Source: Azospirillum endophyticum (GTDB taxonomy: Bacteria > Pseudomonadota > Alphaproteobacteria > Azospirillales > Azospirillaceae). Taken from it: 32,155 nucleotides of DNA. The position numbers and the translations under genes were made by a program. Under the pieces are notes generated by a model. It was not told the DNA's origin. It was given only the letters and a program-made list of their open reading frames with translations, and did no database searches. Of the stretch, positions 24,025 through 32,148 are shown piece by piece. The stretch is taken from positions 76,329 to 108,483 of the forward strand of contig NZ_JAENHM010000091.1 in NCBI RefSeq assembly GCF_016595245.1, given 5' to 3'. Positions within the stretch are counted from its first letter, which is position 1. Every line of letters begins with the position of its first letter.

Positions 24025-27000
24025 GCCGGACGCTCCCGCAACCGCTGTTCCAGCGCCCGCCAGCGCGGCTCGACCGCGTCCATCGCGCGATGCTTCACCG
24101 GGCCGAAACCGCGGATCTCCTGCGGCAAGGCCGCCAGCTCCACCGCGGTGGCGAGGCGGTCGGTCGACAGATGCTCGACGATGTCCGCCACAGTCGCCTC
24201 ATAGCGGGCGATCAGCGCGCGTTCCATCCGGCGTTCCGCCATGTAGCCGAACGGGTCGAGCGCGGTGCCGCGCAGCCGTTTCATCGCCGCCAGCCCGCGG
24301 AACACCGGCAGGATCCAGGCGCCGAGCGCCATCTTGCGCGGCTCGCCATACCCGTTGGTCTCGCGCGACAGCAGGGGCGGGGCAAGGTGGAAGACCGGCT
24401 TCCAGCCGCCCTCGAAACGCTCCGCCAGGCTCTTGGCGAAGGCCGGATCGCTGTGCAGGCGGGCGACCTCATACTCGTCCTTGTAGGCCATCAGTTTGAA
24501 GGCGCTGCGCGCCACCGCTTCTGCCAGCGCGGTCGATCCGGGGGCAACGCGACCCTCGGCCTGCCGCGCCCGCTCCACCAGGGCGCGGTAGCGGTCGGCA
24601 TAGGCGCGGTCCTGATAGTCGGCCAGGAACGCCGCACGCCGTTCCACGATGCTGGCGAGGTCGCCGGCCGGCGCCTCCTCCTCCGCGCCCAGGGTCGCCA
24701 GCAGCTCCGGCCGGTGCGCGGCGAGGCGGCCGAAGGCGAAGGCGCGCAGGTTGGCGGGAACGCCGGTGCCGTTCAGTTCGATGGCGCGGGTCAGCGCCTC
24801 CAGCCCGACCGGCAGCAGCCCCTTCTGGAAGGCGACGCCCATTAGGAAGACGTTGGCGAGGATGCTGTCGCCGAACAGGGCGGTGACCACCCGGTTGGCG
24901 TTCATCACCTCCACCCGGTCGGGTCCGGCGGCACGGCGCAAGGACTGCAGCAGCCCGCCGGCATCGGGCAGCTTGCCGCCGTCGCGGGTGAAGGCGCCGG
25001 TCGGCGCGACATGGGCGTTCGCCACCACCCGCGTGCGGCCGAGCCGTACCGTCTTCAGCGCGTCGGGCGACGCCGCGACCACCGTGTCGCAGGCCAGGAC
25101 AAGCTGCGCCTGCTTCGGGTCGATCCGCGCCTGATTGAGCCGCGCCGCGTCCTCCGCCACCCGCAGGTAGCTGTAGACCGCGCCGCCCTTCTGCGCGAAG
25201 CCCATGAAGTCGAGCACGGAGGACGCCTTGCCCTCCAGATGCGCCGCCATCGCCAGCACCGCGCCGATGGTGACGACGCCGGTGCCGCCGACGCCGACGA
25301 TCAGGATCTCGGTCGGGTCCTCCGGCGCGCCGTACTGCGGCACCGGTAGCGCCGCCAGATCGTCGGCGAAGCGGGCGGCGACCCGGTCGGGGTCCGGCTT
25401 GCGCAGGGTGCCGCCGACCACCGAGACGAAGCTGGGGCAGAAACCGTCGGCGCAGGAATAATCCTTGTTGCAGCTCGACTGGTCGATCTGCCGCTTCACC
25501 CCGAATTCTGTCCGCTTCGGCTGCACCGACAGGCAGTTCGACTTCTTGCCGCAATCGCCGCAGCCTTCGCAGACCAGATCGTTGATCACCATCCGCCGTG
25601 CCGGGTCGGCCAGGGTACCGCGCTTGCGCCGGCGGCGCTTCTCCGCCGCGCAGGTCTGCTCGTAGACGATGGCGGTGACGCCGGGAATCTCGCGCATCTC
25701 GCGCTGGACGGCGTCCAGCTCCTCGCGGTGATGCACGGTGGTGAAAGGGGCCAGACCGCTGCGGCTGTCGTATTTCTCCGGCGCGTCGCTGACCACGGCG
25801 ATGCGGGTGATGCCCTCCGCCGCCAGCTGACGGGTGATGGCGTCGACGGAGATCGGGCCGTCCACCGGCTGGCCGCCGGTCATGGCGACGGCGTCGTTGA
25901 ACAGGATCTTGTAGGTGATGTTGATCTTGGCGGCCACCGCCTGCCGGATCGCCAGCAGGCCGGAATGGAAATAGGTGCCCTCGCCCAGATTCTGGAAGAT
26001 GTGCGGGCGCTTGCTGAACGGCGCCTGCCCGACCCAGCTGACGCCCTCGCCGCCCATCTGGCTCAGCCCCACCGTGTCGCGGTCCATCCAGGAGGCCATG
26101 AAATGGCAGCCGATGCCGGCCATCGCCTTGCTGCCCTCCGGCACCTTGGTCGAGCTGTTGTGCGGGCAGCCGGAGCAGAAATAGGGCGTGCGGGGCAGGG
26201 CAGGGGCGGCGGGCGTCTCGCCTGGCAGCAAGTCAGCCAAACGGGCGGAGAAATCACGCTGCGGGAAACGGTGGCGGATGCGCTCCACCAGCGCCTTGGC
26301 GACGATCCAGGGCCGCAGCTCGCCGGTGGCGGGCAGGAGATGGGCGCCGAACTCGTCGGTCTTGCCGATGACGGCGCGGGGTCGCTCGCCGGCCGGCAGG
26401 TGGAACAGCAGATCCTTCAACTGGCCCTCGACGACGGCGGCCTTCTCCTCGACCACCAGGATCTCCTCCGCGCCACGGGCGGCGGCCAGGGCGAAGTCCG
26501 GCTCCAGCGGCCAGGACAGGCCGATCTTGTGGACCGACAGCCCGATCTCCGCCGCCTCCGCCGGACCGATGCCCAGGACGCGCAGTGCCTCCATCAGGTC
26601 GAGATGCGCCTTGCCGGTGGTGACGATGCGCAGCCAGCCGCCGGTCCCCAGCACCGTACGGTCGATTCGGTTGACGCGGGCGAAGGCCTTCACCGCCGCG
26701 ACCTTGGCGGCCAGCCGTTCCTCGATGGCGAGGCTGGGCAGGTCGGGCCAGCGGTAATGCAAGCCCCCCGGCGGCGGGTCGAACGCCACCGGCAGGAAGC
26801 CGCGGTCCGGCGACGGCAGCCGCACGGTGGCCGAGCTTTCCACCGATTCCGAGACCGCCTTGAAACCGACCCAGGCGCCGGAAAAGCGCGACAGGGCGTA
26901 GCCGTAGAGGCCGAACTCCAGATACTCGCGCACGCCCGCCGGGTTCAGCACCGGCATCGACCACGCGATCATCGCGAGGTCGCTCTGGTGCGGCATGCTG

Positions 27001-27497
27001 GACGACACGCAGCCATGGTCGTCGCCGGCCACCGCCAGAACCCCGCCGTGCGGCGAGCTGCCATAGGCGTTGGCATGCTTCAGCACGTCGCCGGAGCGGT
27101 CCACCCCCGGCCCCTTGCCGTACCACATCCCGAACACGCCATCGACCGTGCCCTCGCCCGAGGATTCGACCTGCTGGGTGCCCATGACGGCGGTGGCGCC
27201 GAGATCCTCGTTCACGCCGGGGACGAAGGTGACGGCATGGGCGTCGAGATGTTTGCGCGCCTGCCACAGCGCCTGATCCAGCCCGCCCAGCGGCGAGCCG
27301 CGATAGCCGCTGACGAAGCCGGCGGTGTTCAGCCCCGCCCGCCGGTCGCTTTCCGCCTGGAGCAGCAGCAGCCGGACGAGAGCCTGGGTGCCGGACAGGT
27401 AGACTTGGCCCTCCGTCCGGCCGTAACGGTCGTCCAGGCGATAGCTGCGGTCGATCTCCGCCTGTTCTGCCCGCAGACCTTTCGGCATGCCGTCCAT
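24012..27497 (-). CDS. Indolepyruvate:ferredoxin oxidoreductase, fused
   Basis: Oxidatively decarboxylates aryl pyruvates such as indolepyruvate to the acyl-CoA with ferredoxin as acceptor. The 1161-residue protein fuses the two subunits that archaea encode as iorA and iorB. The N-terminal TPP-dependent part includes SGYRGSPLGGLDQ and VNEDLGATAVMGTQQ. The central TPP-binding region includes FCSGCPHNSS and GIGCHFMASWMDR. A cysteine-rich cluster (C643, C646, C649, C655, C676, C682, C687) suggests Fe-S binding. The C-terminal gamma-type domain starts at IVGVGGTGVVTIG (about 734). The ATG at 27497 has GAGGGG seven bases upstream, but that site is buried in a perfect hairpin (27498-27534). An in-frame GTG directly before and an ATG nine bases after are alternatives. 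No ferredoxin gene is nearby. Substrate specificity is inferred from the family. Confidence 0.93.
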   Translation of the reverse strand: MDGMPKGLRAEQAEIDRSYRLDDRYGRTEGQVYLSGTQALVRLLLLQAESDRRAGLNTAGFVSGYRGSPLGGLDQALWQARKHLDAHAVTFVPGVNEDLGATAVMGTQQVESSGEGTVDGVFGMWYGKGPGVDRSGDVLKHANAYGSSPHGGVLAVAGDDHGCVSSSMPHQSDLAMIAWSMPVLNPAGVREYLEFGLYGYALSRFSGAWVGFKAVSESVESSATVRLPSPDRGFLPVAFDPPPGGLHYRWPDLPSLAIEERLAAKVAAVKAFARVNRIDRTVLGTGGWLRIVTTGKAHLDLMEALRVLGIGPAEAAEIGLSVHKIGLSWPLEPDFALAAARGAEEILVVEEKAAVVEGQLKDLLFHLPAGERPRAVIGKTDEFGAHLLPATGELRPWIVAKALVERIRHRFPQRDFSARLADLLPGETPAAPALPRTPYFCSGCPHNSSTKVPEGSKAMAGIGCHFMASWMDRDTVGLSQMGGEGVSWVGQAPFSKRPHIFQNLGEGTYFHSGLLAIRQAVAAKINITYKILFNDAVAMTGGQPVDGPISVDAITRQLAAEGITRIAVVSDAPEKYDSRSGLAPFTTVHHREELDAVQREMREIPGVTAIVYEQTCAAEKRRRRKRGTLADPARRMVINDLVCEGCGDCGKKSNCLSVQPKRTEFGVKRQIDQSSCNKDYSCADGFCPSFVSVVGGTLRKPDPDRVAARFADDLAALPVPQYGAPEDPTEILIVGVGGTGVVTIGAVLAMAAHLEGKASSVLDFMGFAQKGGAVYSYLRVAEDAARLNQARIDPKQAQLVLACDTVVAASPDALKTVRLGRTRVVANAHVAPTGAFTRDGGKLPDAGGLLQSLRRAAGPDRVEVMNANRVVTALFGDSILANVFLMGVAFQKGLLPVGLEALTRAIELNGTGVPANLRAFAFGRLAAHRPELLATLGAEEEAPAGDLASIVERRAAFLADYQDRAYADRYRALVERARQAEGRVAPGSTALAEAVARSAFKLMAYKDEYEVARLHSDPAFAKSLAERFEGGWKPVFHLAPPLLSRETNGYGEPRKMALGAWILPVFRGLAAMKRLRGTALDPFGYMAERRMERALIARYEATVADIVEHLSTDRLATAVELAALPQEIRGFGPVKHRAMDAVEPRWRALEQRLRERPAQAA

Positions 27498-27534
27498 CAC
27501 TCGTCCCCTCGGATTTCCATTCCGGGGACGAGTG
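27498..27534 (-). promoter_or_regulatory. Leader hairpin masking the RBS of oxidoreductase
   Basis: CACTCGTCCCC and GGGGACGAGTG form a perfect 11-bp inverted repeat around a 15-nt interval; GGA/TCC within it may add three pairs. Read on the minus strand the 3' arm ends at the base before the ATG and contains most of the Shine-Dalgarno sequence. Folding would therefore hide the ribosome binding site. Alternatively the repeat is a DNA operator. The structure is certain; its function is inferred. Confidence 0.6.
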
Positions 27535-27659
27535 TGCGCCGTTCGCAGGCAAATGATTTTGCGGGTTGACCGGGGATCGGGGGGCTTCGGAAAATCCTGT
27601 TGCGGATTGTTGGGGTATGAAGCGAAATTTTTGCGCGGTGCCGGCGCCTTTCGGCCGGG

Positions 27660-29297
27660 TCACCCCCGCTGGGCTGCCCGGCGCTCGGCCCGCATCAGGG
27701 CGGCGCCGCGTTCGGCGATCATCACCGTGGGCGTGTTGGTGTTGCCGGAGGTCAGGGTCGGCATCACTGAGGCGTCGATCACCCGCAGGCCGCGCACGCC
27801 CTTCACCCGCATCTCCGAATCGGTGACGGCGCCGGCATCGTCCTTGCCGCCCATCCGGCAGGTGCCGACCGGGTGGAAGATGGTGGTGCCGATGTCGCCC
27901 GCCGCTTGCGCCAGCTCCGCCTCGGTCCGGAAGCTGGGACCGGGCTTGTATTCCTGCGGGTGGTAGGGGGCGAGCGCCGGCTGCGAGACGATGCGACGGG
28001 TCAGCGCCAGCGCCTTGGCCGCCTTCGCCCGGTCGGCCGGGTCGGACAGGTAGCAGGGCGCGATGGCCGGATTCGCGTGATGGTCGGCCGTGGTGATCCG
28101 GGTCCAGCCGCGCGACGCCGGGCGCAGGTCGCAGACGCTGGCGGTGAAGGCCGGGAAGCCGTGCAGCGGGTCGCCGAACTTCTCCAGCGACAGCGGCTGC
28201 ACATGATATTCCAGGTCGGCGCTCTCGACCTCCGTCGAGGATTTGGCGAAGACGCCGAGCTGGCTCGGCGCCATGGTCAGCGGCCCCTTGCGGAACAGCG
28301 CGTATTCCAGCCCCATCATCGCCTTGCCGAACAGGCTGCCGGCCCGCTTGTTCAGCGTGACGATGCCGTCGACCTTGTAGATCATGCGCAGCTGCAGATG
28401 GTCCTGCAAATTGGCGCCGACGTCCGGCGCGTCCAGCACCACCGGAATCCCGAGCCCCTTCAGATGCTCCGCCGGGCCGATGCCGGAGCGCTGGAGGATC
28501 GCCGGGCTGCCGATGGCGCCTGCCGCCAGCACCGTCTCGACCCTGGAGGTCGCCCGCGCCGGCTGCCCCTTCACGGTGAAGCGGATGCCGGTGGCGCGGC
28601 CGTCGGCGACCTCCACCCTGTCGATGGCGGCCTCGATGGCGAGCTTCAGGTTGGGACGGGAGAGCGCCGGGCGGAGGAAGGCCTTGGCGGCGCTCCAGCG
28701 GATGCCGCCCTTCTGGTTCACCTCGAAGCTGCCGACGCCGAGATTGTCGCCGCGGTTGAAATCGTCGTTGCGGGGAATGCCGGCCTGCTGCGCCGCCTCG
28801 GCGAAGCGGTCGAGCAGGTCCCAGCGCAGCCGCTGCCGCTCCACCCGCCATTCGCCGCCGGTCCCGTGCATCTCGTCGGCGCCGCGCCAGTAATCCTCGC
28901 TGCCCTTGAAGACCGGCAGCACCTCCCGCCAGCTCCAGCGCGAATCCCCGGTGAGGGCAGCCCATTCGTCGTAATCGCGCGCCTGTCCGCGCATGGCGAT
29001 CATGCCGTTGATCGACGAACAGCCGCCCAGAACCTTGCCGCGGGCGTAATGGATGCTGCGGCCGTTCAGGCCCGGCTCGGCCTCCGTCTTGAAGCACCAG
29101 TCGGTGCGCGGGTTGCCGATGCAGAACAGATAGCCGGCGGGGATGTGCAGCCAGACCCAGCTGTCCTTGCCGCCGGCCTCCAGCAGCAGGACCGAGACGT
29201 CGGGATCGGCCGACAACCGGTTGGCCAGCACGCAGCCCGCCGTACCGCCGCCGGCGATGATGTAGTCGAAGCTGCCGAAGTCGAGCACGTCCGCCAT
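27660..29297 (-). CDS. GMC-family FAD oxidoreductase
   Basis: A 545-residue flavoenzyme of the glucose-methanol-choline family, of the alcohol or choline dehydrogenase type. The FAD-binding Rossmann motif DYIIAGGGTAGCVLANRLS is at about 11-29. GMC signature 1 (RGKVLGGCSSINGMIAMRG) is at about 86-104, and signature 2 (AGAIGSPAILQRSGIG) at about 259-274. The catalytic pair is H475 (HPVGTCRMGG) and N519 (TSGNTNTPTV). No signal peptide, so cytoplasmic. The frame extends upstream to 29357, but the ATG at 29297 is preceded by GGAAGGA five bases away, which fits best. It lies 162 bp before the oxidoreductase gene on the same strand and after the LysR gene; a 12-bp palindrome stands 68 bp upstream of its start. 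The substrate alcohol is unknown. Confidence 0.92.
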   Translation of the reverse strand: MADVLDFGSFDYIIAGGGTAGCVLANRLSADPDVSVLLLEAGGKDSWVWLHIPAGYLFCIGNPRTDWCFKTEAEPGLNGRSIHYARGKVLGGCSSINGMIAMRGQARDYDEWAALTGDSRWSWREVLPVFKGSEDYWRGADEMHGTGGEWRVERQRLRWDLLDRFAEAAQQAGIPRNDDFNRGDNLGVGSFEVNQKGGIRWSAAKAFLRPALSRPNLKLAIEAAIDRVEVADGRATGIRFTVKGQPARATSRVETVLAAGAIGSPAILQRSGIGPAEHLKGLGIPVVLDAPDVGANLQDHLQLRMIYKVDGIVTLNKRAGSLFGKAMMGLEYALFRKGPLTMAPSQLGVFAKSSTEVESADLEYHVQPLSLEKFGDPLHGFPAFTASVCDLRPASRGWTRITTADHHANPAIAPCYLSDPADRAKAAKALALTRRIVSQPALAPYHPQEYKPGPSFRTEAELAQAAGDIGTTIFHPVGTCRMGGKDDAGAVTDSEMRVKGVRGLRVIDASVMPTLTSGNTNTPTVMIAERGAALMRAERRAAQRG

Positions 29298-29365
29298 CGC
29301 GTCCTTCCCAGGGAGACCCATTGATCTTTCGGACTTATTAGATTGCTGGTCGTGCAAACGATCCA

Positions 29366-29377
29366 GCGAAATTTCGC
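29366..29377. promoter_or_regulatory. 12-bp perfect palindrome upstream of GMC gene
   Basis: GCGAAATTTCGC is a perfect palindrome in the 128-bp gap between the LysR stop codon and the GMC start codon, 68 bp before the GMC ATG. Position and symmetry suit a dimeric repressor or activator site. Just beyond it, ACCCTGG occurs twice 12 bp apart. Which protein binds is unknown. Confidence 0.4.
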
Positions 29378-29425
29378 CGCACCGCCCTCAACTGCAACCC
29401 TGGCCGTAACCCTGGGCGCAACCGC

Positions 29426-30334
29426 TCAGGCTCTGCCACGCAGGCGTTCGCGTTCGGTCAGAAGATCCAGGAAGGCGCGGACCTTGGTCGGGCGGAAGCG
29501 GGCGGCGGGGAAGACGGCGTGGATGCCGCCCGACGGCAGGGTCCAGTCCGGCAGGATGTGGACGAGGTGGCCGGCAGCCAGATCCTCCGCCACGCAGTAA
29601 TCCGGCAGGACGGACAGCCCCGCTCCCAGCCGCACCGCCTCCCGCACGGCGAAGGTGGCGTCGAACGCGATGGTCGCCCGGGCCGTGACCGTGCGCGGCT
29701 CGCCGGCCGTCCCGGTGAACTGCCACAGCAGCGGATTGCGCAAGGCCGTGTTGGCGATGAAGGGAAGGGCGACGATCTCCTCCGGTCCTCCGCCGCTCCC
29801 GATCCGCCGGGCGAGGTCCGGCGTGCCGACCAGAAGCTGGCGGAAGCTGCCGAGCTGGCGGGCCTGGAGGCTGGTGTCGGTCAGCCAGCCGACGCGGATG
29901 GCGAGGTCCAGGGTTCCGCCGACGAGGTCGAGCGACTGGTCGGACAACACCATGTCGGTCTTGCAGGCGGGGTGGGCGGCGGCGAAGGCGGCGATGGCCG
30001 GAACGACCACCGCCACCCCGTAATCGAAGGGGGCGGTCAGCCGCAGCAGGCCGGACGGCGCCGCCGCGCTTTCCGCCAGTTCGCCGAAGGCGTCCTCCGC
30101 TTCCCGCAGGATCACGACGCAGCGGCGGTGGAAGGCGATGCCGGCCTCGGTCGGCCGGACCTTGCGGGTGGTGCGGACCAGCAGGCTGGCGCCGACCTCC
30201 TCCTCCAGCTTCGCCACCTGCTGGCTGACCACCGCCTTGGTGATCCCCAGCCGGTCCGCCGCCGCGGTGAAGGAGCCGGTCTCCGCCACCGCCGCGAAAT
30301 AGGCGATGCGGTTCAGGTGCCTGGGATCGCCCAT
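29426..30334 (-). CDS. LysR-family transcriptional regulator
   Basis: A 302-residue LysR regulator. The winged helix-turn-helix lies at about 1-63 (LNRIAYFAAVAETGSFTAAA, then RLGITKAVVSQQVAKLEEEVG); the effector-binding domain lies at about 90-295. The frame extends to 30403, but the ATG at 30334 (MGDPRHLNRIAYF) gives the normal LysR amino end, although its ribosome binding site is weak. It diverges from the DsbA-like/MBL-fold pair across a 123-bp spacer and is co-directional with the GMC gene behind it. By convention the divergent pair is the most likely target, but the GMC gene is also a candidate. The effector is unknown. Confidence 0.93.
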   Translation of the reverse strand: MGDPRHLNRIAYFAAVAETGSFTAAADRLGITKAVVSQQVAKLEEEVGASLLVRTTRKVRPTEAGIAFHRRCVVILREAEDAFGELAESAAAPSGLLRLTAPFDYGVAVVVPAIAAFAAAHPACKTDMVLSDQSLDLVGGTLDLAIRVGWLTDTSLQARQLGSFRQLLVGTPDLARRIGSGGGPEEIVALPFIANTALRNPLLWQFTGTAGEPRTVTARATIAFDATFAVREAVRLGAGLSVLPDYCVAEDLAAGHLVHILPDWTLPSGGIHAVFPAARFRPTKVRAFLDLLTERERLRGRA

Positions 30335-30457
30335 GATGCGGAACTGCTGCGATTGTTTGCCAATGCCATACGATATGTCAGTTTTGTGCCGGCTACACAG
30401 CATAATCGCCGATGGTTAAAGTCGCTCATCACGTCATCGCCATGCACGGATGCGACA
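30335..30457. promoter_or_regulatory. Divergent spacer LysR / DsbA-like gene
   Basis: A 123-bp region, AT-richer than its flanks, that must contain promoters for both directions. A short dyad CATA, 3 bp, TATG (around 30366-30376) lies about 85 bp before the DsbA-like start and is a modest candidate for LysR binding. No stronger dyad was seen. Confidence 0.3.
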
Positions 30458-31102
30458 ATGAGCCGGACTAGGATCATCACCTATCTGTTCGACCCGCTTT
30501 GCGGCTGGTGCTACGGCGCCTCGCCGGCAATCGCGTCGCTGTCGGACATCGATGATCTTGTGCTGGAAATGCTGCCGACCGGCCTGTTCTCCGGAGCCGG
30601 CGCCCGGCCGCTGGACGACAGCTTCGCCGGCCATGCCTGGGCGAACGACCAGCGCATCCATGAGCTGACCGGGCAGGTCTTCAGCGAGAAGTACCGTGCC
30701 GAGGTTCTGGGCGACCGTCGGCAGTCGGTCGACAGCGGCCCGGCGACGCTGGCCCTGACGGCGGTGGCGATGACCGCGCCCGACCGGGAACTGGCGACCC
30801 TCGCCGCCATCCAGTCCGCGCGCTATGCCGACGGGCGCGACATCACGGATCCGGCGACGCTGGCCGACATCCTCGGCGGTCTGGGGCTCGAAACGGCGGC
30901 GGCGCTGTTGACCGAGGGGCTGGACGAACTGATGGTCGTCGATGCCCTGCGGGTGGAGCGCGGCCGGCAGTTGATGGCCAGCTACCGTGCCAACGGCGTG
31001 CCGACCCTGCTGTTCGACGACGGTTCGCACCGGCGCAAGCTCGATTCGGAAATCCTCTTCTCCAAGCCCGGCAGGCTGGCCGCCCTTCTGCGCGCCCACT
31101 GA
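30458..31102 (+). CDS. DsbA-family thiol oxidoreductase (CGWC)
   Basis: A 214-residue protein of the DsbA/FrnE-like thioredoxin fold. The active-site CGWC lies at 15-18 (FDPLCGWCYG), the helical insertion at about 50-170, and the cis-proline at P182 (NGVPTLLF). There is no signal peptide, so it acts in the cytoplasm, unlike periplasmic DsbA. Such proteins act as thiol-disulfide oxidoreductases or isomerases, sometimes linked to oxidant or metal resistance. The ATG at 30458 has a weak ribosome binding site but gives the family amino end. The MBL-fold gene starts 26 bp after its stop, so the two are probably one operon controlled by the divergent LysR protein. The substrate is unknown. Confidence 0.87.
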   Translation: MSRTRIITYLFDPLCGWCYGASPAIASLSDIDDLVLEMLPTGLFSGAGARPLDDSFAGHAWANDQRIHELTGQVFSEKYRAEVLGDRRQSVDSGPATLALTAVAMTAPDRELATLAAIQSARYADGRDITDPATLADILGGLGLETAAALLTEGLDELMVVDALRVERGRQLMASYRANGVPTLLFDDGSHRRKLDSEILFSKPGRLAALLRAH

Positions 31103-31128
31103 CCGTCACCGCACAAAGGACATCGACG

Positions 31129-32052
31129 ATGCTGACACGCAGGGACCTCCTTGCCACCGCCGCGCACGCCCTGACGCTGGCCGGTACCGCGACCCTCCTG
31201 GCCCCGGCCGGCAGCCTCGCCGCCACGCCCGCTTCGTCGGCGGCTCCATTGAGCTGGCGGGCGTTTCCCGCCGGTGAGGCCGGCTTCTTCCGCGCTCCGG
31301 TCCTGCTGTCCGGCCGCCGCGAAGCGATCCTGATCGACGGCGGCTTCACCCTGGCGGACGGCAAGGCGCTGGCGGAGGAAATCAAGGCGACCGGCAAGAC
31401 GCTGACCACCATCTATGTCAGCCAGAGCGATCCCGATTATTATTTCGGCCTGGGTCCGGTGAAGGCGGCCTTCCCCAAGGCCCGCGTCATCGCCGCCTCG
31501 GCCACGGTCGCGGCGATCAAGGGCAATGTCGAGAAGAAGCTGGCGGTCTGGGGGCCGAAGCTGAAGGAGAACGGCCCGCAGACGCTGGCCGAGGTGGTGA
31601 TGCCGCAGCCGTTCGACGGCGCCGCACTGACGCTGGACGGCCAGACCATCGAGATCGTCGAGGCCCAGGGGCTGCCGAACCGCCGTCACCTGTGGGTGCC
31701 GTCGCTGCAGGCCGTCTTCGGCGGGGTGCTGGTGTTCTCCGGCCTGCATGTCTGGACCGCCGATACCCCGACGGCGGAGGCGCGGGCCGCCTGGGTGAAG
31801 GCGCTGGACGCCATGGCCATCCGCAATCCGGCGGTGGTGGTCGCCGGTCATGCCGCGCCGGGCGCCACGCCCGATGCGGGCGCCATCGCCCATACCAAGG
31901 CCTATCTCCTCGCCTTCGAGGAGGAGCTTGCCAAGGCGAAGACCGGCGCCGAGCTGATCGCCGCCATGAAGCGGCGCTATCCCGACGCCGGGATGGGCAT
32001 CGCGCTCGACATCGGCGCCAAGGTGGCGACCGGCGAGATGAAGTGGGGCTGA
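31129..32052 (+). CDS. MBL-fold protein with degenerate metal site
   Basis: A 307-residue protein related to metallo-beta-lactamase-fold hydrolases. The amino end MLTRRDLLATAAHALTLAG is a twin-arginine export signal, cleaved probably near residue 32. The body has the family's beta-strand/loop order (APVLLSGRREAILIDGG, then TTIYVSQSDPDYYFGL). Where active enzymes have HxHxDH, this protein has Q99, D101, D103 and Y104, so only the aspartate is kept. The usual second His region reads GLPNRRHLWVPS, and the last His survives in VVAGHAAPG (H241). Normal zinc hydrolysis therefore looks doubtful; other metal use or a non-catalytic role is possible. AAAGGA nine bases upstream supports the start. Partner of the DsbA-like gene. 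Confidence 0.75.
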   Translation: MLTRRDLLATAAHALTLAGTATLLAPAGSLAATPASSAAPLSWRAFPAGEAGFFRAPVLLSGRREAILIDGGFTLADGKALAEEIKATGKTLTTIYVSQSDPDYYFGLGPVKAAFPKARVIAASATVAAIKGNVEKKLAVWGPKLKENGPQTLAEVVMPQPFDGAALTLDGQTIEIVEAQGLPNRRHLWVPSLQAVFGGVLVFSGLHVWTADTPTAEARAAWVKALDAMAIRNPAVVVAGHAAPGATPDAGAIAHTKAYLLAFEEELAKAKTGAELIAAMKRRYPDAGMGIALDIGAKVATGEMKWG

Positions 32053-32121
32053 CGCCACCCCGCCACGTCCGAAAAAGGGGTGTTTCCGAGGCAAAGCCCT
32101 TCTCCCCTTGCGGGGCGGGAT

Positions 32122-32148
32122 CGGCCAAACGCCAACGGCGTTTTGCCG
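32122..32148. terminator. Hairpin after MBL-fold gene
   Basis: A 12-position stem with one C-T mismatch: CGGC-C-AAACGCC pairs with GGCGTTT-T-GCCG around an AAC loop, about 70 bp after the stop codon. A CCCC/GGGG mini-stem (32104-32115) precedes it. It is the strongest candidate transcript end for the DsbA-like/MBL operon, though no T-run follows and the window ends here. Confidence 0.45.
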
